From positions 1-31,755 of the forward strand of contig CAAEUX010000042.1 in the NCBI GenBank assembly GCA_900759335.1: DNA of 31,755 nt, in the 5' to 3' direction. Made by a program: the position numbers and the translations under genes. The notes beneath the pieces were generated by a model that made no database searches, was not told the origin of the DNA, and worked only from the letters and a program-made list of their open reading frames with translations. The DNA is from an uncultured Collinsella sp. GTDB lineage: Bacteria; Actinomycetota; Coriobacteriia; Coriobacteriales; Coriobacteriaceae. Of the stretch, positions 7,453 through 15,509 are shown in pieces (the first letter of the stretch is position 1; the number at the start of each line of letters is the position of its first letter).

Positions 7453-8334
7453 ATGAGCAATTGGCTTAAGCTCGAGGGCGATGTCTGCGCCGTGACCGGC
7501 GCGCTCGGCGGTATGGGCGTCGAGATTTGCCGCGAGTTCGCCCGCAACGGCGCCAACGTCGTCCTGCTCGACCTGGACGAGGAGAAGGTCAAGGCCGCAG
7601 CCGCCGACCTCGCCGCCGAGTTTGGCATCCACGCCGAGGGCTACAAGATGAACGCCACCGACGAGGCCGAGGTTCAGGCCGCCGTCGATGCCACCATCGC
7701 CGACTTCGGCCGCGTCGACGTCCTTGTCAACACCGCCGGCATCCTGCGCTTCGCCGCCATGGAGGACCTGCCGCTGAGCGACTGGGAGCAGGTGCTCAAC
7801 GTCAACCTCACCGGTTACTTCATCACCTCGCAGCGCTTTGGTCGCGAGATGATCAAGGCCGGCCAGGGTCGCCTGGTGCACATCTCGACCGTTGCCAGCC
7901 ACTCCCCCGAGACGTTCTCGGGCGTGTACAGCTCCACCAAGGCGGGCGTCAACATGATGTCCAAGATGCTGGCCGCCGAATGGGGCCCCTACGGCGTCCG
8001 CTCCAACTGCGTCGAGCCTTGCTTCGTTAAGACCCCGATGTCGGCCAACTTCTACGCCGACCCCGAGGTCGAAAAGAGCCGCAGCCGTCTGATCGCCACG
8101 CGTCGCATCGGCGAGGTCAGCGATATCGCCAACGCCGTCATGTTCCTGGCGTCCAAGCGCTCGGACTTTACCACCGGCGACGCCATCAAGGTCGATGGCG
8201 GCTTCTCCAATATGATGGGCGACCTCACCGCCAAGCCCGGCGGCCGTCGCGCCTATGCCGACAACTACCTTAAGAACAAGGGTGTCGAGCTCTGGTCCGA
8301 TGAGTCCGGCGTCGCCAAGCCGACCGACCAGTAA
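7453..8334 (+). CDS. short-chain dehydrogenase/reductase (SDR), probably NAD-dependent
   Basis: A 293-residue classical SDR. The cofactor loop is TGALGGMG (15-22), an aspartate (D40) ends the second strand, which favours NAD over NADP, and the NTAG motif is at 93-96. Catalytic residues are N116, S145 or T146, Y159 and K163 (YSSTK). The C-terminus (VDGGFSNMMG) is followed by about 45 extra residues beyond the usual 250, ending in a polar tail. The gene is first in a three-gene cluster with an MFS carrier and a Gfo/Idh/MocA oxidoreductase, so it probably oxidises the hydroxyl group of an imported polyol, sugar acid or hydroxy acid. It does not resemble the 7-beta-hydroxysteroid dehydrogenase known from Collinsella as I remember it. 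The substrate is unknown. Confidence 0.88.
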   Translation: MSNWLKLEGDVCAVTGALGGMGVEICREFARNGANVVLLDLDEEKVKAAAADLAAEFGIHAEGYKMNATDEAEVQAAVDATIADFGRVDVLVNTAGILRFAAMEDLPLSDWEQVLNVNLTGYFITSQRFGREMIKAGQGRLVHISTVASHSPETFSGVYSSTKAGVNMMSKMLAAEWGPYGVRSNCVEPCFVKTPMSANFYADPEVEKSRSRLIATRRIGEVSDIANAVMFLASKRSDFTTGDAIKVDGGFSNMMGDLTAKPGGRRAYADNYLKNKGVELWSDESGVAKPTDQ

Positions 8335-8400
8335 ACCAACCTGACAGGGAGGCCCCGCGGACACGCCCGCTCCTCCCCCGTATCGATTAGAAAGAGTCAA

Positions 8401-9657
8401 ATGGCTTCCAGCAACTCCAACAAGGGTCGCGCCGTCGTGCTTTCCGCCGCGTGCGTCACCATGTTCTTTATCAGCTCCATCGCGCTGTATTCCGTCGTGA
8501 GCAAGAATCTGCTCGCCGTCTACCCCGAGTGGTCGAGCGCCCTTACCTGGGCTTTTCCCGTCTTCCAGACCATCATGGCCGTGACGGGCATCTTCGCCGG
8601 CCGCATCTCCGATAAGATCGGCCCGCGCAACGTCGTTATCGCCGCCGCCGTGTGCTACGGCATGGGCTGGTTCATGTCCGGCACCGTCACCGAGCCGTGG
8701 CAGTTCTACCTGTGGTTCTCGCTCGTCGCCGCCATCGGCAACGGCCTGGGCTACAACCCCGCGCTCACCACCGGTCAAAAGTGGTTCATCGACAAGAAGG
8801 GTCTCGCCTCCGGCATCACCCTGGCCGCTTCGACCGCCGGTCCCGCCGTGCTGTCCCCGGTGCTCGCCTCGCTGCTCATCCCGAGCCTGGGCATCTTTGG
8901 CGCCCTTAAGGCGCTCGGCGTCATCTTCTTTGTGATGATCGCCGCCTCCGCCCTATTCCTGAAGGCCCCCGAGGCCGGCTGGCTGCCCGAGGGCTTCGAG
9001 GCCCCCAAGGGTGGCGCACATGCCGGCACCTTCGGCGACCTCACCCCGGGCGAGATGGTCAAGACCCCGCGCTTCTGGGTCCTCATCGTCACCTTCGCCT
9101 TTGCCGCCACCGCGGGCACCCTGCTCGTGGGCAAGGTTGCCTCCATCGCCGCCGTTCAGCTCTTCGCCGACCCCACGAGCGCCGCGGCCGTCGCCCTCGG
9201 CGGTGTGGTGGTCTCCGTCAACACCTGCGCCAACCTGGTTGGCCGTCTGTCCTTTGGCCAGATCATCGACAAGCTCGGCGCCTATAAGTCGCTGCTCATC
9301 AGCCTTGTCGTCACCATCGTCGCACTCGTCATCATGTCGATGAGCTTTACGCAGGCCATGTTCTTTGTTGCGCTCGCCCTGCTCGGCTTTAGCTTTGGCG
9401 CCCTGCTCGTCATCTACCCGCCGCTCACCGGTGGCGCCTTTGGCACCAGCAACATCGGTGTCAACTACGGCATCATGTTTTTGGGCTATGCCGCTTCCAC
9501 CTGGATCAGCCAGCCCATCACCGCCGTGCTGTATCACGCCGAGGCCGGCAGCGCCGCCTACCAGCAGTCCTTCTACGGCGCCATTGTGATCGCCGCCATC
9601 GCCGTCGTGCTCACCGTCTACATGATGGTCTCCGACAGTAAGAAGAAGTCTGCCTAG
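8401..9657 (+). CDS. MFS transporter, oxalate/formate antiporter (OFA)-like
   Basis: A 418-residue protein with about twelve membrane helices. The family loop GRISDKIGPRNVV follows the second helix, and the sequence GLGYNPALTTGQKWFIDKKG after the fourth is characteristic of the OFA family, which carries small carboxylates. The start ATG follows AGAAAGAG. It lies 66 bp after the SDR gene and 69 bp before the next oxidoreductase gene, so it is most likely the importer of the substrate both enzymes act on. A monocarboxylate or sugar acid would fit the family, but this is only an inference. Confidence 0.85.
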   Translation: MASSNSNKGRAVVLSAACVTMFFISSIALYSVVSKNLLAVYPEWSSALTWAFPVFQTIMAVTGIFAGRISDKIGPRNVVIAAAVCYGMGWFMSGTVTEPWQFYLWFSLVAAIGNGLGYNPALTTGQKWFIDKKGLASGITLAASTAGPAVLSPVLASLLIPSLGIFGALKALGVIFFVMIAASALFLKAPEAGWLPEGFEAPKGGAHAGTFGDLTPGEMVKTPRFWVLIVTFAFAATAGTLLVGKVASIAAVQLFADPTSAAAVALGGVVVSVNTCANLVGRLSFGQIIDKLGAYKSLLISLVVTIVALVIMSMSFTQAMFFVALALLGFSFGALLVIYPPLTGGAFGTSNIGVNYGIMFLGYAASTWISQPITAVLYHAEAGSAAYQQSFYGAIVIAAIAVVLTVYMMVSDSKKKSA

Positions 9658-9666
9658 TTTTACCGA

Positions 9667-9695
9667 TGCGACAAAGGGACGGCCCCTTTGTCGCA
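9667..9695. repeat. AAAGGGAC-family hairpin, copy 1
   Basis: TGCGACAAAGGG (9667-9678) and CCCTTTGTCGCA (9684-9695) form a perfect 12-bp stem with a 5-base loop. It lies between two genes of one cluster and lacks a T-run, so it is unlikely to stop transcription fully; it may protect or process the message. The same core recurs at 20535 and 23024 with different but complementary outer arms. Confidence 0.75.
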
Positions 9696-9726
9696 TTCCA
9701 CCGGTCACCAGTATTAAGGAGTCGAA

Positions 9727-10767
9727 ATGTCTGAGCTCAACCCCGTCCGCATTGCCGTTATCGGCGCCGGCGCCATGGGCCGCAACCACATCCGCTTTGT
9801 CACCGAGGAGCCCGAGGCCGAGCTCGTCGCCATCGCCGACGCCTTTGAGGGCGCCCGCGCCACGGCCGAGGCCGCCGGCGTGCCGTTTTACACCGATCCC
9901 GCCCAGATGATGGACGAGGTCAAGCCCGAGGCCGTCATTATCGCCACCCCCAACGACCTGCACCTGGGCGTTGCCCGCGAGGCCGTGAAGCGCAACATCG
10001 TGCCGCTGGTCGAAAAGCCGATCTCCAACGATCTCGAGGATGCCCAGGCCTTCGCCGCCGAGGCCGAGACCGCCGGCGTGCCCGTGCTCGTAGGTCAGCA
10101 CCGTCGCCACAACCCCTTCGTCAACAAGGCCAAGGAGATCATCGAGTCCGGCGAGCTGGGCAAGCTCACCGTGTCGAGCTTCCACTACATGATCTATAAG
10201 AATGACGAGTACTTCGACGTCGAGTGGCGCCGTAAGAAGGGTGCCGGCCCGATCCTGGTCAACCTGGTTCACGACGTCGACCTGCTCCGCTACCTGCTGG
10301 GCGAGCCCGTTGCCGTCCAGGGTATGCAGTCCAGCGCCGCCCGCGGTTTTGAGACCGAGGACTCCGCCGTGGTCAACGTCCGTTTTGCCGATGGCGCGCT
10401 CGCAAGCATGACCATCTCCGACGCCACCGCCAGCCCCTGGAACTGGGAGGCAACCGCTCGCGAGGATCCGCAGTACCGCCCCTTCGACGCCGACGCCTAC
10501 TTTATCGGCGGCACTAAGGGCGCCCTGTCGCTGCCCCGCCTGCACCAGTTCTCCTACGACGGCGCCTCTAACTGGCACAAGCCGCTGCAGATGGAGATCC
10601 CGGCCGTGGACCCGGCGCTGCCGCACAAGATGCAGCTCAAGCACTTTGTGAAGGTCGTCCGCCGCGAGGTCGAGCCCGTCGTGACCCCCGCCGATAACGT
10701 CAAGACGCTCACGCTGCTTAACGCTATCAAGGAGGCCGCCGAGACCGGCCAGCTCGTCGAGCTGTAA
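9727..10767 (+). CDS. Gfo/Idh/MocA-family NAD(P)-dependent oxidoreductase
   Basis: A 346-residue protein with an N-terminal Rossmann domain (VIGAGAMGRNH at 10-20) and the family's catalytic lysine in VEKPIS near residue 97, followed by the C-terminal alpha/beta substrate domain with the conserved stretch LVHDVDLLRYLLG. AAGGAG precedes the ATG closely. Members oxidise or reduce sugars, inositols and their derivatives. As the third gene of the SDR/MFS cluster it probably carries out a second redox step on the imported compound. Inositol dehydrogenase is one possibility, but no other inositol catabolic genes are seen here. Confidence 0.88.
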   Translation: MSELNPVRIAVIGAGAMGRNHIRFVTEEPEAELVAIADAFEGARATAEAAGVPFYTDPAQMMDEVKPEAVIIATPNDLHLGVAREAVKRNIVPLVEKPISNDLEDAQAFAAEAETAGVPVLVGQHRRHNPFVNKAKEIIESGELGKLTVSSFHYMIYKNDEYFDVEWRRKKGAGPILVNLVHDVDLLRYLLGEPVAVQGMQSSAARGFETEDSAVVNVRFADGALASMTISDATASPWNWEATAREDPQYRPFDADAYFIGGTKGALSLPRLHQFSYDGASNWHKPLQMEIPAVDPALPHKMQLKHFVKVVRREVEPVVTPADNVKTLTLLNAIKEAAETGQLVEL

Positions 10768-10840
10768 TGCCTTAAGAGCGACCGCGGCAGAAGCCCCATG
10801 CCGAACCCTTCGGTCCGTCACCAACAAGCCCCTCTTCTTT

Positions 10841-10876
10841 GCCCCGCGAGCAGCCTCCTGCCCGCGGGGCATTTTG
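10841..10876 (+). terminator. intrinsic terminator after the SDR/MFS/oxidoreductase cluster
   Basis: GCCCCGCG (10841-10848) and CGCGGGGC (10863-10870) form an 8-bp GC stem followed by ATTTTG. It lies about 75 bp after the oxidoreductase stop codon. Confidence 0.75.
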
Positions 10877-10944
10877 CTACCTTGCCGACGATTTTTCTGG
10901 AGCGGGGGGCTATTTTGCACCTCGGCTTGATTCGTTCGCCACGA

Positions 10945-11089
10945 AACGCGCCTATCTACTACGTTTAGCCGATCGCCCTCAACCATGCCAAATTTCTCGA
11001 AATAAAAACCGCAGGTAGACGGGTTGCATATTTTCGGAAAACCGGGGGATTGTCGACCAATACGGTTCAAACGTAGTAGATAGGCCGTT
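10945..11089. repeat. small element with inverted ends CCTATCTACTACGTTT
   Basis: CCTATCTACTACGTTT at 10951-10966 has a perfect reverse complement at 11069-11084, and the pairing extends imperfectly outward. The 100-bp interior is more A/T-rich than the surroundings and encodes nothing recognisable. The size and inverted ends suggest a MITE-like element. It fills most of the gap between the upstream terminator and tex, and ends about 90 bp before the tex start. Confidence 0.65.
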
Positions 11090-11179
11090 TTCATGGCGCG
11101 GCCCCAAAACAGTCTTTTGGGACGGGTGGTATCCTTGGTAGCCCTGTGCTGCAAACGCACCTTAAACGCAAGGAGTCCC

Positions 11180-13327
11180 ATGGATCTTATCGCCCAGCTC
11201 GCCCGCGAGCTCAACCTTAAGGCCGCCAACGTCGAGGCAGCCGTCAAGCTCATCGACGAGGGCAACACCATCCCCTTTATCTCGCGCTACCGCAAGGAAG
11301 CCACGGGTGGCATGGACGACGTCGCCCTGCGCGCACTCGACGAGCGCCTGTCCTACCTGCGCAATCTTGAACAGCGCAAAGAGGACGTCATTCTGCTCAT
11401 CGACGCCCAGGGCAAACTTACGCCCGAACTCGAACAGCAAATTCGCGAGGCCACGCAGCTCCAGCGTGTCGAGGACCTCTACAAGCCCCACCGCAAAAAG
11501 CGCATGACCCGCGCACAGAAGGCCCGCGAGGCAGGCCTGGAGCCGCTTGCCAACATGATCATCATGCAGGCATCCGCCAAGGGCAGCGCGCTCGACACCG
11601 CCACGGCCTACGTCAACGAGGAAGCCGGCTTCGACACGCCCGAGAAGGCGCTCGCCGGCGCGGCGGACATCGTGGCCGAGACGGTGGCCGAAGACCCCGA
11701 GAACGTCGCCGACCTGCGCGCCTTTACGCAAAACACCGCCGACATCATCGTCGAGGCCACCGACCCCGCCGAGAAGACCCCCTACGAGCCGTACTACAGC
11801 TATGATGAGCCGCTGCGCCGTATACCCAACCACCGCGTGCTGGCTATCGACCGCGGTGAGCGCGAGGGCAAGCTCCGCGTGCGCGTGAACGTCGACGGCG
11901 CCGCTGCCACGGCACGCCTCAGCAGCCGTTGGCCCCGACGCCAGGGCGTCTTCGCGCCCGTCTTTGACGCCGCCATCGCCGACGGTTACAAGCGTCTCAT
12001 GGCCCCCTCGCTTGAGCGCGAGGCCCGCGCCAAACTCACCGTCCGTGCGCAGACCGAGGCCATCAACGTCTTTGCCAAGAATCTCGAGGGCCTGCTCTCG
12101 GCACGCCCCGTGCGCGGTGCCCGCGTGCTCGCGCTCGATCCGGGATACCGCACCGGCTGCAAGGTCGCCGTTATGGACGAGACCGGCAAGCTGCTCGACC
12201 ACGGCGTGGTCTACCCCACCAAGCCGCACCACGACGTCGCCGGCACCAAGCGCGAGCTCGCCCGCCTCGTCAAGAAGGACAGCGTCAACACCATCGTCAT
12301 CGGCAACGGCACCGCCAGCCGCGAGACCGAGGAAGTCGTCTCGGAGTTCATTGCCGAGCAGGCGCCCAGCCTTCGCTACACCATCGTCAACGAAGCCGGC
12401 GCGTCGGTGTACTCCGCCTCCGAGCTCGCCAGCCAGGAATATCCCGACCTGGACGTCACCGTGCGTGGCGCCATGAGCCTGGGCCGTCGCCTGCAAGACC
12501 CGCTGGCAGAGCTCGTCAAGATTCCGCCCCAGTCTATCGGCGTGGGCCAGTACCAGCACGACCTTGACCAGGCCGAGCTCTCGCGCACTCTGGGCCACGT
12601 GGTGGAGGACGTCGTCAACCGCGTAGGCGTCGACGTAAACACCGCGAGCGCAAGTCTGCTGGGATACGTATCGGGCATTACGCCGAGCGTGGCCAAAAAC
12701 ATCGTGGCCTACCGCGAGGAAAACGGCGCCTTTACCGATCGCCGCCAGCTTAAGAAGGTCCCCAAGCTGGGACCCAAGGCATATCTCAACGCTGCAGGCT
12801 TTTTGCGCATCAGCGGCGGCAAGAACCCGCTCGACGCGACAAGCGTCCACCCCGAGAGCTACGAGGTGGCCACGTCCGTCCTGAAGCGCGCCGGCGTTGG
12901 GGCCAGCGAACTCAGCCGCGGCGGCGTGCCCGACATCGAGCGCCGCCTGGGCAGCATCTCGGCGCTGGCAAGCGACCTGGACTGCGGTACCCTAACGCTC
13001 ATCGACATTGTCAACGAGCTCAAGAAGCCCGGTCGCGACCCGCGCGACGACGCACCCGAGGTGGTCTTTAGCCGCTCGGCGCTTTCTATCGACGACCTGG
13101 AACCCGGCATGGAGCTCAAGGGGACGGTGCGCAACGTTGTGGACTTTGGCGCCTTCGTCGACGTGGGAGTGCACCAGGACGGCCTCGTACATATCTCTAA
13201 GCTGGCCAACCGCTTTGTCAAGCACCCCAGCGACGTCGTGCGCGTCGGTGACACGGTCAATGTGTGGGTCGAAAAGGTCGATCGCGACCGCAAGAAGATC
13301 TCCCTCACCATGGTACAGGGCAAGTAA
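11180..13327 (+). CDS. tex: Tex-family RNA-binding transcription accessory protein
   Basis: A 715-residue protein, the usual Tex length. Domains in order: the helical Tex N-terminal region (to about 190), a YqgF/RNase H-like domain starting at LALDPGYRTGCKVAVMDETG (about 315-440), tandem helix-hairpin-helix motifs (VNTASASLLGYVSGITPSVA, about 490-560), and a C-terminal S1 RNA-binding domain (GTVRNVVDFGAFVDVGVHQD, about 640-712). I chose ATG 11180 because AAGGAG at 11170-11175 lies just ahead and it gives the conserved MDLIAQLARELN start; an in-frame ATG 87 bp upstream would add an atypical leader. Tex is a conserved cytoplasmic protein tied to transcription and RNA handling. No operon partner is seen. 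Confidence 0.93.
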   Translation: MDLIAQLARELNLKAANVEAAVKLIDEGNTIPFISRYRKEATGGMDDVALRALDERLSYLRNLEQRKEDVILLIDAQGKLTPELEQQIREATQLQRVEDLYKPHRKKRMTRAQKAREAGLEPLANMIIMQASAKGSALDTATAYVNEEAGFDTPEKALAGAADIVAETVAEDPENVADLRAFTQNTADIIVEATDPAEKTPYEPYYSYDEPLRRIPNHRVLAIDRGEREGKLRVRVNVDGAAATARLSSRWPRRQGVFAPVFDAAIADGYKRLMAPSLEREARAKLTVRAQTEAINVFAKNLEGLLSARPVRGARVLALDPGYRTGCKVAVMDETGKLLDHGVVYPTKPHHDVAGTKRELARLVKKDSVNTIVIGNGTASRETEEVVSEFIAEQAPSLRYTIVNEAGASVYSASELASQEYPDLDVTVRGAMSLGRRLQDPLAELVKIPPQSIGVGQYQHDLDQAELSRTLGHVVEDVVNRVGVDVNTASASLLGYVSGITPSVAKNIVAYREENGAFTDRRQLKKVPKLGPKAYLNAAGFLRISGGKNPLDATSVHPESYEVATSVLKRAGVGASELSRGGVPDIERRLGSISALASDLDCGTLTLIDIVNELKKPGRDPRDDAPEVVFSRSALSIDDLEPGMELKGTVRNVVDFGAFVDVGVHQDGLVHISKLANRFVKHPSDVVRVGDTVNVWVEKVDRDRKKISLTMVQGK

Positions 13328-13336
13328 ACCGCCAAA

Positions 13337-13552
13337 GCAAAGGTACCCCCTGTAGCAATGTGCAAAATCGCGAGTATTCTGCAAATTCCACCGTTCCGGA
13401 TGCCCCTCAGAGACGGAAAAGCAAAAAACAGCCCCCGTTTTAGCGTCGTCAGAGCCAAAACGGGGGCCGTTCCATGCTTCGGTTAACTGATAAAGACCTT
13501 TACCTTGCTGAATACTCTCAATTTTGCACGGCGCAGGCGGGGGTACCTTTGC
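13337..13552. repeat. 216-bp MITE-like element with 48-50 bp imperfect inverted ends
   Basis: The left end (13337-13386) starts GCAAAGGTACCCCC and continues through GTGCAAAATCGCGAGTATTC. The right end (13505-13552), read on the minus strand, starts GCAAAGGTACCCCC and continues through GTGCAAAATTGAGAGTATTC. The 14 outer bases and most of the 20-base inner block agree. The interior contains an intrinsic terminator reading leftward. No protein is encoded. Confidence 0.65.
13417..13467 (-). terminator. intrinsic terminator for minus-strand transcripts (transaldolase gene)
   Basis: GCCCCCGTTTT (13431-13441) and AAAACGGGGGC (13457-13467) form a perfect 11-bp stem. On the minus strand it is followed by TGTTTTTTGCTTTT (complement of 13417-13430), a good T-run. 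It lies about 240 bp beyond the transaldolase stop codon and inside the inverted-repeat element. Confidence 0.8.
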
Positions 13553-13554
13553 CC

Positions 13555-13581
13555 ACGGCAGGATATGGAAGCCAAGCGCCA
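13555..13581 (-). pseudogene. duplicated 3' end of the transaldolase gene
   Basis: On the minus strand this short segment reads LALGFHILP, nearly the last residues of the transaldolase (ALGFHILP, stop at 13709-13711). The DNA agrees at about 24 of 30 bases with the true gene end, about 155 bp away. The two copies bracket the 72-bp palindrome at 13607-13678. It is a fragment only and is not expected to make a product. Confidence 0.55.
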
Positions 13582-13606
13582 ACTTGCTGGCAAGCTCGTG
13601 TCGGCA

Positions 13607-13678
13607 GCCCCGGCCTTTCCTTTGCCTAGCGCGACCCTCGCGAAGCGCGTGAGCGATAGGGAAAGGAAAGGCCGGGGC
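13607..13678. repeat. 72-bp palindromic element with 20-bp arms
   Basis: GCCCCGGCCTTTCCTTTGCC (13607-13626) pairs with the segment 13659-13678 with one mismatch in 20. The 32-base centre is rich in CGCG and weakly self-complementary. It lies between the transaldolase stop and a duplicated piece of that gene's 3' end, which suggests that it arrived by insertion with a local duplication. There is no strong T-run on either side. Confidence 0.7.
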
Positions 13679-13708
13679 GAGCAGCCCGCGGCGTAGCCAG
13701 TGTTCGCG

Positions 13709-14413
13709 TTACGGCAGAATATGGAAGCCCAAAGCGGCGATATCCTTGGCAAAGCCGCGCACGGTATCGAGCGAGACCTCGTACGGGTCGCGACCAATGT
13801 TCTTGCGCTTGGCCAGGATGCTGTTGGGCACCGTGATGATCTGGCAACCGCAGGCTTCTGCCTGGTAAATGTTGATGAGCTCGCGCGTGGATGCCCACAG
13901 GACCTCGCAGTTGGGCTTGACGGCGGCTTTCTTAACCGACTCCGTCATAAACGGAATGGGGTCGACGCCGGTGTCGGCGATGCGGCCGGCAAAGAGCGAG
14001 ATGATGGACGGCGTCTCGGCGTCAACGGCCTCGACCATCTCATCGACCTGCGTAGGCGTAAAGATGGTGGTGACGTTGACCTTGATGCCGTCGGCCGAAA
14101 GCTTGCGCACCAGCTCGGCGGTGGACTCGCCCTTGGTGGTCACGCACGGAATCTTGACGTAGACGTTCTCGGCCCAGGTAGCAATCTCGCGCGCCTCGAC
14201 CTCCATGGTCTCGACGTCGTCGGCAAAGACCTCAAACGACACGGATACATCGGTGATGTGGGCCAGGACCTCCTTGGCAAACGCGCGGTAATCCGTCACG
14301 CCGCCCTTCTTCATAAGGGACGGGTTGGTCGTGAAACCCTGAACGTTGCCGTTCTCGTACATGTCGAGCATGCCCTCGAGGTTTGCACCGTCAGCGAACA
14401 CCTTGATTGCCAT
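13709..14413 (-). CDS. transaldolase / fructose-6-phosphate aldolase family protein
   Basis: A 234-residue class I aldolase of the small transaldolase (TalC/FSA-like) group. The TTNPSLMKKGG motif is at about 28-38, the Schiff-base lysine is K87 in YVKIPCVTTKG, and the phosphate-binding region includes SLFAGRIADTG. I chose ATG 14413 because AGGAA lies 9 bp ahead and MAIKVFADGANLEGM is the expected start; an upstream in-frame ATG adds eight residues without homology. It should transfer dihydroxyacetone units in the pentose phosphate pathway or cleave fructose 6-phosphate; sequence alone does not decide. Its 3' flank contains a duplicated gene end, a palindrome and a terminator. Confidence 0.88.
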   Translation of the reverse strand: MAIKVFADGANLEGMLDMYENGNVQGFTTNPSLMKKGGVTDYRAFAKEVLAHITDVSVSFEVFADDVETMEVEAREIATWAENVYVKIPCVTTKGESTAELVRKLSADGIKVNVTTIFTPTQVDEMVEAVDAETPSIISLFAGRIADTGVDPIPFMTESVKKAAVKPNCEVLWASTRELINIYQAEACGCQIITVPNSILAKRKNIGRDPYEVSLDTVRGFAKDIAALGFHILP

Positions 14414-14518
14414 CTGCCTGATTCCTTTCGCTTGCACATGGGCGTTAAACTGCTAAACACTTTACCTACGTTTATCAAGGCGTGAGCTGCGGTTTTTTAT
14501 CTTCTCGGCGAACGGTAT

Positions 14519-14534
14519 AAACACCTCAGTGTTT
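14519..14534. repeat. small dyad upstream of the transaldolase gene
   Basis: AAACAC and GTGTTT are separated by CTCA. It lies about 105 bp upstream of the transaldolase start, in the 193-bp gap after the HAD gene, and could be an operator. Nothing else recognisable is seen in that gap. Confidence 0.3.
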
Positions 14535-14606
14535 GGATTGATAAATCGATTGTGTATGCAAAAGCAAAGAGTCGCAGTTTGAGCAAACGTCAGAACGCGG
14601 GATTCA

Positions 14607-15434
14607 TTAGATGAGGCCGAAATGCTGCATCGCTGTGACGGTACCGTCGTGTGCGACATCGTCGGTCACGTAGTCGGCGACCGCCTTGACCTCGGGCATA
14701 GCGTTGCCCATGGCCACGGCCGTCTCGACAGCGGCGAGCATACCCAGATCGTTGCCGGAATCGCCAAAGCCAAAGGTGCGCGCGTTGCCGGTGCGACCCA
14801 GGTATTCCAGCGCTCGCGCCACGCCCACGCCCTTGTCAATGCCCTTGGGGCTCAGCTCGCGATTCTGGCCACCGGTGTTGCACAGCTCAAACTCGCGATC
14901 GATAAAGCCGTCATCGTTGGCCACGCGAGCCAAACTGGGCACACTGAGGCATACCTTGCCCACGCGCAGACTGCCGTCGACGCGCATTTCCTCGGTGCTG
15001 TGCACCACAGAAGTGCCGATCAGAGACGACTGCTCAACACCCGCGGGTTCCAGGGCAAAAGTAGCCACGTTGGTCTCGAAAAAGGCCTCAATCCCTGCCG
15101 CGGCCATACGGCGCGCAAGCTCCTCAATAACGTCCTCGTCAAAGCAGTCCTCATGCACCACGCGGCCCTCGACCTCGAGCGTCGCTCCCGCCATGGCAAC
15201 GACACCCGCCGGGTTCAGCGCGCGCAGGCCATCGGCAATCAGCCACAAGGGACGACCCGTGCAGATAAATGCATGGTGTCCCGCGTCGCGCAGACGATGA
15301 AACGCCTCGACGACCGCCTGCGAGGGGTGAACCGCCGAAAAGTCCTTGTCGGTCATGTTGTCGGGATCGAACGACGTCAGCGTGCCGTCCACGTCAAAAA
15401 AGAGCACGGCGGAATCGGGGCACGCATCAATCAT
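14607..15434 (-). CDS. Cof-type HAD-IIB phosphatase
   Basis: A 275-residue haloacid dehalogenase-superfamily hydrolase. Motif I is FFDVDGTLTS, with the nucleophile D14 and general acid D16, motif II is CTGRP, motif III includes PKGIDKG, and motif IV is GDSGND near residue 222. A cap domain of about 100 residues between motifs II and III places it in subclass IIB, which act on small phosphorylated sugars or cofactors in the cytoplasm. AAGGA precedes the ATG. It is divergent from the rRNA methyltransferase gene and upstream of the transaldolase gene on the same strand, with a 193-bp gap. The substrate is unknown. Confidence 0.9.
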   Translation of the reverse strand: MIDACPDSAVLFFDVDGTLTSFDPDNMTDKDFSAVHPSQAVVEAFHRLRDAGHHAFICTGRPLWLIADGLRALNPAGVVAMAGATLEVEGRVVHEDCFDEDVIEELARRMAAAGIEAFFETNVATFALEPAGVEQSSLIGTSVVHSTEEMRVDGSLRVGKVCLSVPSLARVANDDGFIDREFELCNTGGQNRELSPKGIDKGVGVARALEYLGRTGNARTFGFGDSGNDLGMLAAVETAVAMGNAMPEVKAVADYVTDDVAHDGTVTAMQHFGLI

Positions 15435-15476
15435 ATGGGTTCCTTTCGGGGGCGAGAGTAAACGAAGTATCCATCA

Positions 15477-15482
15477 TATAAT
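15477..15482 (+). promoter_or_regulatory. -10 box upstream of the rlmKL-like gene
   Basis: TATAAT is a perfect -10 box 28 bp ahead of the ATG at 15510. No matching -35 box is seen at 16-18 bp, so the promoter would depend on an unrecognised upstream element. Confidence 0.4.
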
Positions 15483-15509
15483 GGAGCGACGCAACCAGAG
15501 AGGTCACCC

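Noticed and set aside
8953..11271. Minus-strand open frame of about 770 codons across the MFS, oxidoreductase and tex starts
   Set aside because: It crosses several real genes, terminators and repeats and has the composition of an antisense shadow.
12992..13582. Minus-strand open frame containing MALGFHILP
   Set aside because: The start is the duplicated transaldolase end and the rest is antisense to tex; it is not a separate gene.
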